The notes: generated by a model not told the origin, from the letters alone. A stretch of 64,000 nt of DNA from Maribacter dokdonensis DSW-8 (GCF_001447995.1 NZ_LDPE01000001.1:1860001-1924000), one strand, 5' to 3'; shown: positions 27,654 through 37,632, numbered from the stretch's first letter. Program-made: numbers and translations.

Positions 27654-27772
27654 TATTTTTTAAAGTAAAAATTGAAAAAATCTTTATTGCCTCATGTTAA
27701 AGGTTTATAAAAATAGTTTATTCCTTTCTATATTAATTAGTAAATTCGCCACTTAGGTTTAACCCAAGCTTC

Positions 27773-30700
27773 ATGTTTTCAAACAACTACCAAAAGTGGA
27801 ACACCATACTAGGATGGTCCGTATTTTTTATAGCCCTTATAACGTATTATATAACCGTTGAGCCCACTAATAGTTTTTGGGATGCAGGTGAATATATAGC
27901 TACCGCTGCCAAATTGCAAGTTGGTCACCCACCGGGGGCACCTCTATTACAAATGATCGGTGCTTTCTTTGCCATGTTCGCATTGGAACCCAATCAAGTA
28001 GCTATGATGGTAAATTTAGTATCTGGGGTATCTAGCGCATTTACCATTCTATTCATGTTCTGGACCATTACCAATATCACCAGAAAACTGATAGATAAAG
28101 ACGGTCCTTTTACCAATAGTAAGGCCATTGCGGTATTTGGAAGTGCTTTAGTAGGATCCCTTGCATTTACCTATTCCGATAGTTTTTGGTTCAACGCGGT
28201 GGAAACAGAAGTATACGCCATGGCCAGTTTCATTATGGCACTTTTGTTATGGTTAGGTCTTAAATGGACAGATAATTTAGACGACCCTAGAGGGAATAGA
28301 TGGATTATATTGATTTCCTTTGTTGTCGGCCTTACTTTCGGTATTCAATTTATGGGCTTTTTGGCCATACCTTCAATTGGTCTACTTTACTATTTTAAAA
28401 CCTACAAAAAAACAACGGTAAAGAATTTTTTACTGGCTAACATTATCGTCATTGCCATTTTAATGTTGGTTTATAAATTCTCATTGACCTACGTATTAAA
28501 ATTATTTGGATGGGGCGAAGTCTTTTTTATAAACAGTATAGGCTTACCTTTTAATTCTGGATCAATAATCATTGGCCTGTTATTTATTGCCGCTTTTTAT
28601 TTTGGCTTAAACTATACGCGTAAAAACAATTACAAAACAGCAAACACCATTGTTTTATGCATGATGTTTTTGTTTTTAGGATTTTCTTCATGGCTAATGT
28701 TGCCCATAAGGGCAAATGCCAAGGTTGTAATTAACGAAAATAACCCTGAAGATGCGAGAGCTCTTTTAGCGTACTATAACAGGGAGCAATACCCAGGTGT
28801 GGATAGTCCCGTTTACGGCACCTATTATTCCGATATGTTTGCAGCACCAGGCGAAGATCAAGACGGCAAACCAAAATATGAAAAAGATTATACGCTAGGT
28901 AAATATATAATTGTAAATAAATACAAAGATGCCATTCAGGGTCCAAATCCAAAGCACCAAGGTTTATTACCTAGAATGTGGAGCTCTCAAAATGCAGAGA
29001 ATTACATGCGCTATTTTGGAGCTTTGGATTTCAGGATTACCCAGCCCAACCAAGAATTAAGACAAGCGGCAGAGCAGGTTAAAATAGGTTTTGCAAATGG
29101 CGAAATCGGGGCGGATCAATACATCAGTTTCTTAAAACGTTTTGATGAATACATAGAAGTGCAACCACCAACATTGTGGGACAATATAGAATACATGATC
29201 GAGTTTCAGTTCAACTACATGTATTTACGCTATTTTATGTGGAATTTTGTTGGAAAACAGAATGATGTTCAGGGCCGTTACAATGAAAATGGTAATTGGC
29301 TGAGCGGAATCAATTTTATTGATAGCTGGCGTTTAGGTAGTCAAAACAATCTACCTAGCGACATACAAAACAATCCTGGCAGAAACACCTATTTCTTTTT
29401 ACCATTGATTCTAGGAATTATTGGAATTATTTTTCAAGTATCTAAAGACAAAAGACAATTTTGGGTCCTGTTGATTTTCTTTCTTTTCACAGGGCTGGCA
29501 ATTCAATTTTACACCAATCCAGGCATCTTTCAGCCACGTGAACGCGACTACTCCTTAGTAGGGTCGTTCTATGTTTTTGCCCTTTGGATAGGCATTGGAG
29601 TGTATGGTCTTTATGATGGTTTCAAAGATTGGATCACACCAAAAATATTGGCACCTGTTGTAGTCGTTGCTACCTTACTTGCCGTACCAACGGTTATGGC
29701 GGTACAAAACTGGGATGATCACGATAGGTCAAATAGATTTACGGCGAATTCATCAGCAAAAGCATATTTAGATTCTTGTCAAGAAGATGTTGGTGCTATA
29801 TTGTTCACCATTGGAGATAATGATACCTTCCCTATTTGGTATGCCCAAGAAATAGAACATTATAGAACAGATGTACGCATAGTTTGTACCAGCCTTTTTG
29901 AAACAGATTGGTATGTAGATCAAATGAAAGCGGCGGCTTATGAGAGCGCACCTATACCCTCTCAAATAACCCATGAAAAATACAGATGGGGGTCTAGGGA
30001 CGTATTGTACCACCAAGGCATTACCGAGAATAGATGGCCAATTAAAGATTTCATCAATTGGATCGACAGCGACAAACCTAGAACCAAACTAAAGTATTTA
30101 TTTGAGCAGAATGGGGCAGATTTAAGTCAGTATTCTGAAGATACGCAAAACATTGTTTACTACCCTACAAACAAAATTAGGGTTCCCGTCAACAAACAGA
30201 ATGTATTAAGTAGTGGTTTGGTAAAGGAAAAAGATGCCGATTTAATTGTAGATTATATTGATATAGACTTACCTGGCGCCATTACCAAGAAAAGCATGAT
30301 GATGCTTGATATTTTGGCGAACAACGACTGGAAACGTCCTTTGTACTTTTCTGGAGGAAGTTTTGATGATGCCGAATATCTTTGGATGAAAGACTACTTA
30401 CAATTAGATGGTTTAGCCTATAAATTAGTACCTATAAGAACAGAAAGACCTAATGCTTTTGAATTAGGTAGAATAGATACCGATCTAATGTATGACATTG
30501 TAACCGGTTGGGATTGGGGCAACTCTGGTGGTGATATTTACCATGATACGCAAACACGTATTCAGAGTGTTTCGTTCAGAGGCAATTTGGCGCGCTTAAC
30601 CGAAGGGCTGATCAAGGAGAACAAAATGGACAAAGCCAAGGATATTATTGAAATATCTTTGACCAATATGCCTGTAGACAAGTTTGGCTATTACACTTTA

Positions 30701-31123
30701 GTAGAACCATTTATTGATGGTTATTACAAAGTTGGCGAAAGCAATAAAGCCCGTGAGCTTTTTGAAAAACTGAAGAAAAAGTATCAAGAAAGATTGGAAT
30801 ATTATGCCTCTACCAGCTTAGACGAACAATATAATAACATTGACGATATTATCGCCGATATGGAAGCTTACAGGCGCAATATTGATATTGTAATCACAAA
30901 TGACAGTGAGGATACTGCAGAAAAAGAAACATTGATATTCAATGAGTATATAGACAAGTTTCAACACTTCTATAAGGACGAAGATGATATGGGTATGCCG
31001 CAAGATGTATTGGATTCCAATCCAGACATGATGGATACCATGCCAATATCCGATACCATATTACCAGATAATACCAAAACGGATATATTAGAAGATACAA
31101 TAGATATTTCTACACAACAATAA
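27773..31123 (+). CDS. DUF2723 membrane protein, glycosyltransferase GT117-like
   Basis: A 1116-residue protein. The first 250 residues hold the DUF2723 domain with many membrane helices and the early acidic motif SFWDAGEYIATAAKLQVGHP, which resembles the catalytic Asp loop of protein O-mannosyltransferases. More helices follow to about residue 640. Then comes a soluble part with GDNDTFPIWYAQEIE and a helical TPR-like stretch (about 940-1015), and a very acidic C-terminal tail. Families of this kind are grouped as GT117 and are thought to use lipid-linked sugars, possibly for protein O-glycosylation in Bacteroidota. The acceptor is unknown. Monocistronic. Confidence 0.85.
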   Translation: MFSNNYQKWNTILGWSVFFIALITYYITVEPTNSFWDAGEYIATAAKLQVGHPPGAPLLQMIGAFFAMFALEPNQVAMMVNLVSGVSSAFTILFMFWTITNITRKLIDKDGPFTNSKAIAVFGSALVGSLAFTYSDSFWFNAVETEVYAMASFIMALLLWLGLKWTDNLDDPRGNRWIILISFVVGLTFGIQFMGFLAIPSIGLLYYFKTYKKTTVKNFLLANIIVIAILMLVYKFSLTYVLKLFGWGEVFFINSIGLPFNSGSIIIGLLFIAAFYFGLNYTRKNNYKTANTIVLCMMFLFLGFSSWLMLPIRANAKVVINENNPEDARALLAYYNREQYPGVDSPVYGTYYSDMFAAPGEDQDGKPKYEKDYTLGKYIIVNKYKDAIQGPNPKHQGLLPRMWSSQNAENYMRYFGALDFRITQPNQELRQAAEQVKIGFANGEIGADQYISFLKRFDEYIEVQPPTLWDNIEYMIEFQFNYMYLRYFMWNFVGKQNDVQGRYNENGNWLSGINFIDSWRLGSQNNLPSDIQNNPGRNTYFFLPLILGIIGIIFQVSKDKRQFWVLLIFFLFTGLAIQFYTNPGIFQPRERDYSLVGSFYVFALWIGIGVYGLYDGFKDWITPKILAPVVVVATLLAVPTVMAVQNWDDHDRSNRFTANSSAKAYLDSCQEDVGAILFTIGDNDTFPIWYAQEIEHYRTDVRIVCTSLFETDWYVDQMKAAAYESAPIPSQITHEKYRWGSRDVLYHQGITENRWPIKDFINWIDSDKPRTKLKYLFEQNGADLSQYSEDTQNIVYYPTNKIRVPVNKQNVLSSGLVKEKDADLIVDYIDIDLPGAITKKSMMMLDILANNDWKRPLYFSGGSFDDAEYLWMKDYLQLDGLAYKLVPIRTERPNAFELGRIDTDLMYDIVTGWDWGNSGGDIYHDTQTRIQSVSFRGNLARLTEGLIKENKMDKAKDIIEISLTNMPVDKFGYYTLVEPFIDGYYKVGESNKARELFEKLKKKYQERLEYYASTSLDEQYNNIDDIIADMEAYRRNIDIVITNDSEDTAEKETLIFNEYIDKFQHFYKDEDDMGMPQDVLDSNPDMMDTMPISDTILPDNTKTDILEDTIDISTQQ

Positions 31124-31124
31124 G

Positions 31125-31148
31125 CTTTGGGCGAAAGCCCAAAGTGTT
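31125..31148 (+). terminator. Hairpin after the DUF2723 gene
   Basis: CTTTGGGC (31125-31132), a GAAA tetraloop and GCCCAAAG (31137-31144), followed by TGTTTT. The stem is strong but the T-run is short. It starts one base after the stop codon. Confidence 0.55.
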
Positions 31149-31174
31149 TTAGAAATGAAATGAAGATAGATAGA

Positions 31175-31471
31175 TTACACGTATTCTTTGAGAATACCAA
31201 TTAAAGTGTTAGCGTCTTGCTCACCGCTTTGGCGCCAAACCATTTCGCCTTTCTTGTAGATCATTAGCGTAGGCAAACCTTTAACCCGTAAGGCCTGTGA
31301 AAGTTCTTTGTTCTTGTCCACATCGATTTTTATAACCTTACCTCTATCACCTAAAGCCGCAGCTACATCTCTAAGCACAGGGTGCATTGCAGTTGACTGT
31401 TCGTTCCACTCTGCATAAAAATCCAGAAGAACGGGTACCTTTAAATCTATTAGTTCACCAAATTTGGACAT
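31175..31471 (-). CDS. Thioredoxin-fold protein without active-site cysteines
   Basis: A 98-residue protein with the full thioredoxin fold signature: LLDFYAEW before the active site, VIKIDVDKNKELSQALRV, and the cis-proline motif GLPTLMIYKKGE. Where WCGPC is expected it reads W22-N-E-Q-S26, and the whole protein contains no cysteine, so it cannot be a thiol-disulfide oxidoreductase. The reading frame is intact and the rest of the fold is conserved, so it is more likely a repurposed binding protein or chaperone than a pseudogene. No signal peptide, so cytoplasmic. Confidence 0.85.
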   Translation of the reverse strand: MSKFGELIDLKVPVLLDFYAEWNEQSTAMHPVLRDVAAALGDRGKVIKIDVDKNKELSQALRVKGLPTLMIYKKGEMVWRQSGEQDANTLIGILKEYV

Positions 31472-31494
31472 ATAAAATACTTTTCTATGTTAGC

Positions 31495-31502
31495 CAAATG
31501 TA
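31495..31502 (-). promoter_or_regulatory. Candidate -7 element for the thioredoxin-fold gene
   Basis: The minus strand reads TACATTTG, matching TAnnTTTG, 23 bp before the ATG. I see no convincing -33 element. Confidence 0.35.
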
Positions 31503-31563
31503 GTAAAAATTGTTAAAATACTACTCTTGCCTATCTATTTGTAACCCTGTAAAAGGGTTAAAA

Positions 31564-32793
31564 TCATGTTAATGCCTTTTTTCTCAAAGTTATCACCGTA
31601 ATCTCTGGCCAAATTCCAACTCTACCAGGATATCCTAAAAAACCAAATCCTCTGTTCACATTCAGGAATTGCCCCATCTCTTTATAAATACCTGCCCAAT
31701 ATGGGTATCTCCATTTCACCGGACTCCATTTGATCCACCCCGGTATTTCAATCCCAAATTGCATACCGTGAGTATGGCCGCTTAACGTTAAATGATAGTG
31801 GTAAGCATCTTTAATAACCTCCATTTCCCAATGTGAAGGATCATGGCTCATTAATATTTTAAAATCATTTTCATTGATCTGTGAAGCTGCTTTTTTTAAA
31901 TCTCCGGCTTTCTTGAATCCGCCTTTTCCCCAATTCTCCACACCTACTAAAGCAATCTTATCCTCTCCTTTTTTAAGATACCTATGTTCATTGAGCAAAA
32001 GGTCAAATCCCATTTGCTTCTGCAAAGCTTTAAGATCCTCTAAATTCTTACTCTTCAACTCTTCCGTTTCCCAAGGTATATAATCTCCATAATCATGATT
32101 TCCCAACACAGAGAACTTTCCGTCTTTAGCATCTAGCGTGCTAAACAAATCCGCCCAGGGTTCCATTTCAGAGGTCATATTGTTCACCATATCTCCAGTA
32201 AAAAGCAATACATCACTTTTTTGCTGATTGATCAAGTCTACAGCATATTCAATTTTTTTTCTATCATCAAAACTTCCACTATGTATGTCAGATATTTGGG
32301 TAATCTGGTACCCATCAAAACTATCTGGAAGATCATCAAATTCTAAATTATACTTCAATACCTTAAAATTGTATTTACCCTTGTACATACCGTACAAAAG
32401 AGCACCAAAGGGCACAGCTGCGATCCCCAAAGCCAACAAACTTAAAAATCGCCTACGTGCAGGCAAGCCAAATTGTTTTTCCGCCCCATATAATTTTTGA
32501 TATAAACCCGAAATAAGCCGATAAATATCCTCTGAAAACAAAAATAGAATAGTAATAATATTGAAGGTTAGCATGGTCAACAAAAACCCAAAGGCATAAC
32601 TTTTAGGTATACTTAAAACACGCCCCGTTTCTTCACCAGCAGTAAATTGATATATAAAATTCAACATCACAGCTAGTGAAACTGCTATATAAAGCCAAGA
32701 CCACCAAGGCTGTTTTGAAATGGTTCTTAACGCCTGAAGTACATAAAAACTTAAAGCAATGTATGCCAAAACGAAAATAAGCCAACGAATCAT
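31564..32793 (-). CDS. Membrane-anchored metallophosphoesterase
   Basis: A 409-residue protein with about four N-terminal membrane helices (1-130) and a calcineurin-type phosphoesterase domain (about 150-385). The dinuclear metal motifs are in order: ITQISDIHSGSF, LLFTGDMVNN, VLGNHDYGDY, MSHDPSHW and LSGHTHGMQFG. This is the YkuE-like group, possibly acting on a lipid pyrophosphate or other membrane-near substrate; the substrate cannot be read from the sequence. It lies 92 bp upstream of the thioredoxin-fold gene on the same strand and may be transcribed separately. Confidence 0.9.
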   Translation of the reverse strand: MIRWLIFVLAYIALSFYVLQALRTISKQPWWSWLYIAVSLAVMLNFIYQFTAGEETGRVLSIPKSYAFGFLLTMLTFNIITILFLFSEDIYRLISGLYQKLYGAEKQFGLPARRRFLSLLALGIAAVPFGALLYGMYKGKYNFKVLKYNLEFDDLPDSFDGYQITQISDIHSGSFDDRKKIEYAVDLINQQKSDVLLFTGDMVNNMTSEMEPWADLFSTLDAKDGKFSVLGNHDYGDYIPWETEELKSKNLEDLKALQKQMGFDLLLNEHRYLKKGEDKIALVGVENWGKGGFKKAGDLKKAASQINENDFKILMSHDPSHWEMEVIKDAYHYHLTLSGHTHGMQFGIEIPGWIKWSPVKWRYPYWAGIYKEMGQFLNVNRGFGFLGYPGRVGIWPEITVITLRKKALT

Positions 32794-32807
32794 GTTCTTT
32801 TTTTTTA

Positions 32808-32815
32808 CAAAGATA
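32808..32815 (-). promoter_or_regulatory. Candidate -7 element for the metallophosphoesterase gene
   Basis: The minus strand reads TATCTTTG, matching TAnnTTTG, 14 bp before the ATG. No clear -33 element. Confidence 0.35.
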
Positions 32816-32850
32816 TCTGTATAACAGTGGTATGTGCGCTCATTTACATT

Positions 32851-33573
32851 TTATTTAACCTTGGACACCACAGTCTTAATATTCTCAAATTGAGTAACGG
32901 CAATATGGTCATCACTCAAAAAACCCTCAGAATTCATGGAAATCAATGGTTTTGATGGCAACATTTTTTTCATAGCGGTACCCGATAAATGTACTGCCTT
33001 AAAACCCTGCTCCCTAAAGATTTGAACGTTGCCAGCATTTACGCCCGAACCTGGCATTATTTCAATTGCCGTATTTTGAGCCTTTAGATCCACCAAAAAG
33101 TCTATTCCGCCTATAGCTGAACGCTGTTGACCCGATGACAAAATGGTATTCACTTGCATTCTTTCCAGTTCCAACAATGCTTCCTTCGGGTTCTTAACCC
33201 AATCAATGGCCCTGTGGAATGTAAAGTGCATACTACCGGCCGCCAATTTAAGTTTATGGGTACGATCAATATCCAAGGTGAAATTATTCAAAAGCACTCC
33301 AGACACAACACCATCAAAACCTAATTCTGCACAAAGTTCAATATCCGAAATCATTATATGCAACTCTTCATCAGAATAGGTAAAATCTCCACTTCTAGGC
33401 CTTATCAATACATGGACGGGAATAGAAACCTGTTCCCTAACCGCTTTTAACAATCCAAAAGAAGGTGTTAATCCACCTACCGCCAACTCTGTACATAACT
33501 CAATACGGTCTGCCCCAGCACGTTCTGCTACCATGGCAGATTCTAAAGAATTTGCACAAACTTCTACTATCAT
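32851..33573 (-). CDS. cutC: CutC family protein
   Basis: A 240-residue TIM-barrel protein starting MIVEVCANSLESAMVAERAG. Family motifs are GADRIELCTELAVGGLTPS, HVLIRPRSGDF, FDGVVSGVL, FHRAIDW and ILSSGQ, with the late EIMPGSGVNAGNV. The frame is open upstream to 33675, but that part overlaps the divergent gene, is basic and aromatic, and has no family match, so I chose the ATG at 33573. CutC was named for copper tolerance, but its biochemical activity is not firmly known. It is divergent from a glycosylasparaginase gene with only 41 bp between the two starts, which hints at a glycan-related role. Confidence 0.9.
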   Translation of the reverse strand: MIVEVCANSLESAMVAERAGADRIELCTELAVGGLTPSFGLLKAVREQVSIPVHVLIRPRSGDFTYSDEELHIMISDIELCAELGFDGVVSGVLLNNFTLDIDRTHKLKLAAGSMHFTFHRAIDWVKNPKEALLELERMQVNTILSSGQQRSAIGGIDFLVDLKAQNTAIEIMPGSGVNAGNVQIFREQGFKAVHLSGTAMKKMLPSKPLISMNSEGFLSDDHIAVTQFENIKTVVSKVK

Positions 33574-33614
33574 ATTGCTATATTTAAGGTCATTAAAAGT
33601 AAAGAACCAAACCC

Positions 33615-34601
33615 ATGAAAAGAAGAAAGTTTCTAAGAAATTCAAGTACAGTTGCCGCCGGTATCGTTTCTGCACCTATATTATCATCGTACAAAGAAAT
33701 CCCTGCAGTAGGTACAACAGACAATACACCAGTGCTACCTATTGCTATTTGTACATGGAATTTTGGAAACGCCACCGCCAAAGCATGGGAAGTTCTTGAA
33801 AAAGGAGGCAACGCTCTTGATGCAGTTCACCAAGGAGTTATGGTCGAAGAAAACGATTTAAGCAATAGTACCGTAGGTAATGGCGGAAGACCGGATAGGG
33901 ATGGTAATGTTACCCTAGACGCTTGTATTATGGACAAAGATGGAAACTGTGGGGCAGTATTGGCTATGCAGAACATTGCAAACCCAATTTCAGTGGCCAG
34001 AAAAGTAATGGAAGAAACGCCTCATGTAATGCTTGCCGGCAAAGGTGCTGAGCAATTTGCATACGAGCAAGGTTTTGAAAAGACAAATCTTTTAACTGAA
34101 AAATCCAAACAAGCATGGGAAGAATGGAAAAAAACATCGCAGTACAAACCAATAATAAATATTGAAAATCATGATACCATAGGCATGTTGGCCATTGATG
34201 CCGATGGAGACATTGCAGGTGCATGTACCACAAGCGGAATGGCATATAAAATGGCAGGCAGAGTTGGCGACTCCCCTATTATTGGCGCTGGACTTTTCGT
34301 AGATAACGAAGTTGGCGGAGCAACAGCAACAGGCGTTGGCGAAGAAGTGGTAAGAACCGTTGGTAGTTTTCTGATCGTAGAATTAATGCGCCAAGGAAAA
34401 TCGCCACAAGAGGCATGCGAAGAAGGCGTAAAAAGAATTATTGCAAAAAATAAGGACAAGCAAGACTTTCAAATAGGCTTTATCGCCATCAATAAAAAAG
34501 GAGAAACTGGCGGATATTGTATTCACCCAGGGTTTACCTATAGAACATATACCAAAGAAGGTCATGTAAATAATCCTTCAGATAGTTATTTAAAAAGTTA
34601 A
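33615..34601 (+). CDS. Glycosylasparaginase (N4-(beta-N-acetylglucosaminyl)-L-asparaginase), Tat-exported
   Basis: An N-terminal-nucleophile hydrolase that cleaves the GlcNAc-Asn bond left after protein N-glycan breakdown. The 328-residue precursor starts MKRRKFLRNSS, a twin-arginine-type signal, with cleavage probably near residues 25-35. Family motifs are GGNALDAVHQGVMVEEND and VGNGGRPDRDGNVTLDA in the alpha part. The autocleavage site is HDT188-IGMLAID, making Thr188 the nucleophile, and GRVGDSPIIGAGLFVDNEVG follows in the beta part. It resembles the Flavobacterium (Elizabethkingia) periplasmic enzyme. Divergent from cutC; a near-consensus TATATTTA lies at 33579-33586. Confidence 0.92.
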   Translation: MKRRKFLRNSSTVAAGIVSAPILSSYKEIPAVGTTDNTPVLPIAICTWNFGNATAKAWEVLEKGGNALDAVHQGVMVEENDLSNSTVGNGGRPDRDGNVTLDACIMDKDGNCGAVLAMQNIANPISVARKVMEETPHVMLAGKGAEQFAYEQGFEKTNLLTEKSKQAWEEWKKTSQYKPIINIENHDTIGMLAIDADGDIAGACTTSGMAYKMAGRVGDSPIIGAGLFVDNEVGGATATGVGEEVVRTVGSFLIVELMRQGKSPQEACEEGVKRIIAKNKDKQDFQIGFIAINKKGETGGYCIHPGFTYRTYTKEGHVNNPSDSYLKS

Positions 34602-34700
34602 TTGAACCGTACAACATTTTAGATATAAGCAATAGGCAATTCTCACCTATAGTTTCCCTATCAATTTGTACTTTTATCCTTTTTCATACAATACTTAAAA

Positions 34701-37535
34701 ATGGCAGATCAAAAAAGACTCTTTTTGCTAGATGCATACGCACTTATATTTCGTGGTTACTATGCGCTTATAAAAAACCCAAGAATAAACTCTCAAGGCA
34801 TGGACACCTCTGCCATTATGGGTTTCATGAATTCCTTATTCGATGTTATTCGCCGTGAAAAACCCGATCATTTAGCCGTTTGCTTCGATAAAGGCGGTAG
34901 TGTTGAAAGAACTGAGATGTTTGCCGAGTATAAGGCAAACAGAGATGAAACCCCAGACGCCATTAGGATAGCGGTACCCTATATACAAGATATACTAAAG
35001 GCTATGCACATACCTTGTGTGGTTTTGGAAGGCTGGGAAGCAGATGACATTATAGGCACATTATCCAAACAAGCCGAAAAGGAAGACTACAAAGTGTTTA
35101 TGGTCACGCCAGATAAGGACTTCGGGCAATTGGTTTCCGAAAACATATTTATGTACCGCCCTGCCAGAATGGGTAACGGTATTGAAATTTGGGGAATTCC
35201 GGAAATTCAAAAACGTTTTGGTGTAGAAAGACCGGAGCAGGTAATAGATTACTTAGGTATGATGGGCGATGCCAGTGATAACATACCCGGATTACCAGGT
35301 GTGGGAGATAAAACTGCAAAAAAATTCATTGCCCAATTTGGATCTATGGAAAATCTATTGGCGAATACCGATCAGTTGAAAGGTAAGATGAAGGAAAAAG
35401 TAGAAGCAAACAAAGAATTGGGTTTACTTTCTAAAAAATTAGCCACCATATGCATTGATTGCGACGTTACTTTCAACGCTAAGGACTATGAACTTTCAGT
35501 ACCGGATTTTGAGAAGGTACAAGAGATATTTGAACAATTGGAATTTAGAAGATTAAAGGATCAATTCATTAAAATATTCTCTGAAGAAACAGAAGAAACC
35601 GTTACACAGGTTACCAGCACAGCAACTGCTAAAAAAGAAAAACAAGATGCGGGGTCAGGGCAATTCTCCTTATTTGGGGGTTCTGCAGATGCCGGAGCAA
35701 CCGTAAAAGACTTTTCTAGTAGAAAAACCATTGCAGATGTAGCACACTCATACCAAAGTGTAGCTCCTGGTATGGCCATGAAGCTTTTCTTAAAAAATTT
35801 AATGCAGCAAACTTCAGTTTGTTTTGATACCGAGACTACAGGTTTAGACCCATTGACCGCTGAATTGGTAGGAATTGCTTTTTCTTGGGAAGCAACCAAA
35901 GGTTTTTACATTCCTTTTACGGATAACAAAGAAGAAGCACAGGCACTTTTGGAAGAGTTACGCCCTTTCTTTGAAGCCGAAGAAATTGAAAAAATAGGTC
36001 AGAATTTAAAGTATGATATTAAGGTATTGGATAAATACAATATTGATGTCAAAGGACCTTTATTCGATACCATGTTGGCCCACTATCTAATTAATCCGGA
36101 TATGCGTCATAATATGGATGTTCTGGCAGAGACCTATTTAAATTACACTCCAGTATCCATTACTGAACTTATTGGCAAAAAAGGCAAGAATCAATTGAGT
36201 ATGCGCGATGTTCCGTTAGCAAAACAAACGGAATATGCAGTAGAAGATGCAGATATTACCTTTCAACTTGCACAACATTTTAGACCAGAACTAAAAGAGG
36301 CAAATACAGAAAAATTATTTCAAGATATTGAGATTCCCCTACTACGTGTACTAGCGGATATGGAGCTAGAAGGAATCAATTTAGACAAGGAATTCTTGAA
36401 TTCACTCTCCGAAGACTTGAATAATGACATTTCTAACCTAGAGAAGAAAATTTATGAAGTTGCCGGTGAAGAATTTAATATAGGGTCTCCAAAGCAATTA
36501 GGTGAAATATTATTTGACAAATTAAAACTGGTAGACAAACCTAAAAAAACCAAAACAGGTCAATATTCTACCGCGGAAGATGTATTATCCTTTTTGGCTA
36601 AAGACCATGAAATTGTAAAAAATGTATTGGATTACAGAGGTCTTGCCAAATTAAAAAGCACCTATGTAGATGCATTGCCAGAACAGGTTGAGCCTTCTAC
36701 AGGAAGAGTGCATACCGATTATATGCAAACCGTTGCAGCTACCGGAAGGTTAAGTAGCAACAACCCTAATTTACAAAACATTCCAATTAGAACAGAGCGT
36801 GGAAGACAAGTAAGAAAAGCTTTTGTGCCAAGAGATGAGAACTACACATTGTTAGCGGCAGATTATTCACAAATAGAATTACGTATAATTGCAGCCTTGA
36901 GTGAAGAGACTACCATGATAGAGGCTTTCAAACATGGAGAGGATATTCATGCTTCTACAGCATCTAAGGTATTTAATGTACCATTGGATGAAGTTACACG
37001 AGAACAACGTAGCAATGCCAAGACGGTAAACTTTGGTATCATCTATGGCGTATCTGCATTCGGATTAAGTAACCAAACGGACTTATCAAGGAAAGAAGCA
37101 AAAGAATTGATAGACACCTACTACAAGACTTATCCAAAGCTAAGAAACTACATGAGCGAGCAGGTAGATTTTGCACGTGAGAACGGCTATGTCTCTACGG
37201 TGTTGGGCAGAAGAAGATATCTTAAGGATATAAACGGCAGTAACGCAATAGTACGTGGCGCTGCGGAACGAAATGCCGTAAACGCACCTATTCAAGGTAG
37301 TGCGGCAGATATCATTAAAATTGCCATGATCAACATTCATAAAAAGTTAGAAGAAGGTAATTACAAATCTAAAATGTTACTGCAAGTACATGATGAATTG
37401 GTATTCGATATCTACAAACCAGAATTAGAAGAATTGCAAACACTGATTAAATCAGAAATGGAAAATGCATACAAAATAGCAGTTCCTTTAGATGTTGAAG
37501 TTGGCTTAGGTGATAATTGGTTGGTAGCCCATTAA
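34701..37535 (+). CDS. polA: DNA polymerase I
   Basis: A 944-residue polymerase for Okazaki fragment processing and repair. The 5'-3' exonuclease domain covers residues 1-290 (LLDAYALIFRGYYAL, GWEADDIIGTL, MMGDASDNIPGLPGVG). A linker of about 60 residues leads to a 3'-5' exonuclease domain with intact motifs SVCFDTETTGLDP, NLKYDIKVL and YAVEDADITF, so proofreading should be active. The polymerase domain has DYSQIELRIIAALS, RSNAKTVNFGIIYG and LQVHDELVFDI. It is a single gene, followed by a hairpin terminator at 37598-37631. Confidence 0.98.
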   Translation: MADQKRLFLLDAYALIFRGYYALIKNPRINSQGMDTSAIMGFMNSLFDVIRREKPDHLAVCFDKGGSVERTEMFAEYKANRDETPDAIRIAVPYIQDILKAMHIPCVVLEGWEADDIIGTLSKQAEKEDYKVFMVTPDKDFGQLVSENIFMYRPARMGNGIEIWGIPEIQKRFGVERPEQVIDYLGMMGDASDNIPGLPGVGDKTAKKFIAQFGSMENLLANTDQLKGKMKEKVEANKELGLLSKKLATICIDCDVTFNAKDYELSVPDFEKVQEIFEQLEFRRLKDQFIKIFSEETEETVTQVTSTATAKKEKQDAGSGQFSLFGGSADAGATVKDFSSRKTIADVAHSYQSVAPGMAMKLFLKNLMQQTSVCFDTETTGLDPLTAELVGIAFSWEATKGFYIPFTDNKEEAQALLEELRPFFEAEEIEKIGQNLKYDIKVLDKYNIDVKGPLFDTMLAHYLINPDMRHNMDVLAETYLNYTPVSITELIGKKGKNQLSMRDVPLAKQTEYAVEDADITFQLAQHFRPELKEANTEKLFQDIEIPLLRVLADMELEGINLDKEFLNSLSEDLNNDISNLEKKIYEVAGEEFNIGSPKQLGEILFDKLKLVDKPKKTKTGQYSTAEDVLSFLAKDHEIVKNVLDYRGLAKLKSTYVDALPEQVEPSTGRVHTDYMQTVAATGRLSSNNPNLQNIPIRTERGRQVRKAFVPRDENYTLLAADYSQIELRIIAALSEETTMIEAFKHGEDIHASTASKVFNVPLDEVTREQRSNAKTVNFGIIYGVSAFGLSNQTDLSRKEAKELIDTYYKTYPKLRNYMSEQVDFARENGYVSTVLGRRRYLKDINGSNAIVRGAAERNAVNAPIQGSAADIIKIAMINIHKKLEEGNYKSKMLLQVHDELVFDIYKPELEELQTLIKSEMENAYKIAVPLDVEVGLGDNWLVAH

Positions 37536-37597
37536 AGCTAAGATTAGTTAAAGTTTATTTAAAGGAAGACGAAAATACATTTCTAGAACGTTAGCAT

Positions 37598-37631
37598 ATA
37601 GCGTACTTCTCTCATGAGGTACGCTATTTTT
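37598..37631 (+). terminator. Terminator of polA
   Basis: ATAGCGTAC (37598-37606), a 12-nt loop holding the inner palindrome CTCATGAG, and GTACGCTAT (37619-37627) followed by TTTT. The T-run ends right before the ATG of the next gene, so that gene either reads through or starts from inside this element. Confidence 0.65.
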
Positions 37632-37632
37632 C

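Noticed and set aside
31542..31560. TAACCCT/AGGGTTA hairpin near the end of the metallophosphoesterase gene
   Set aside because: Neither strand has a T-run after it, so it is not a convincing terminator.
33574..33675. Upstream extension of cutC
   Set aside because: It overlaps the divergent glycosylasparaginase start, and the conserved CutC N-terminus begins at 33573.
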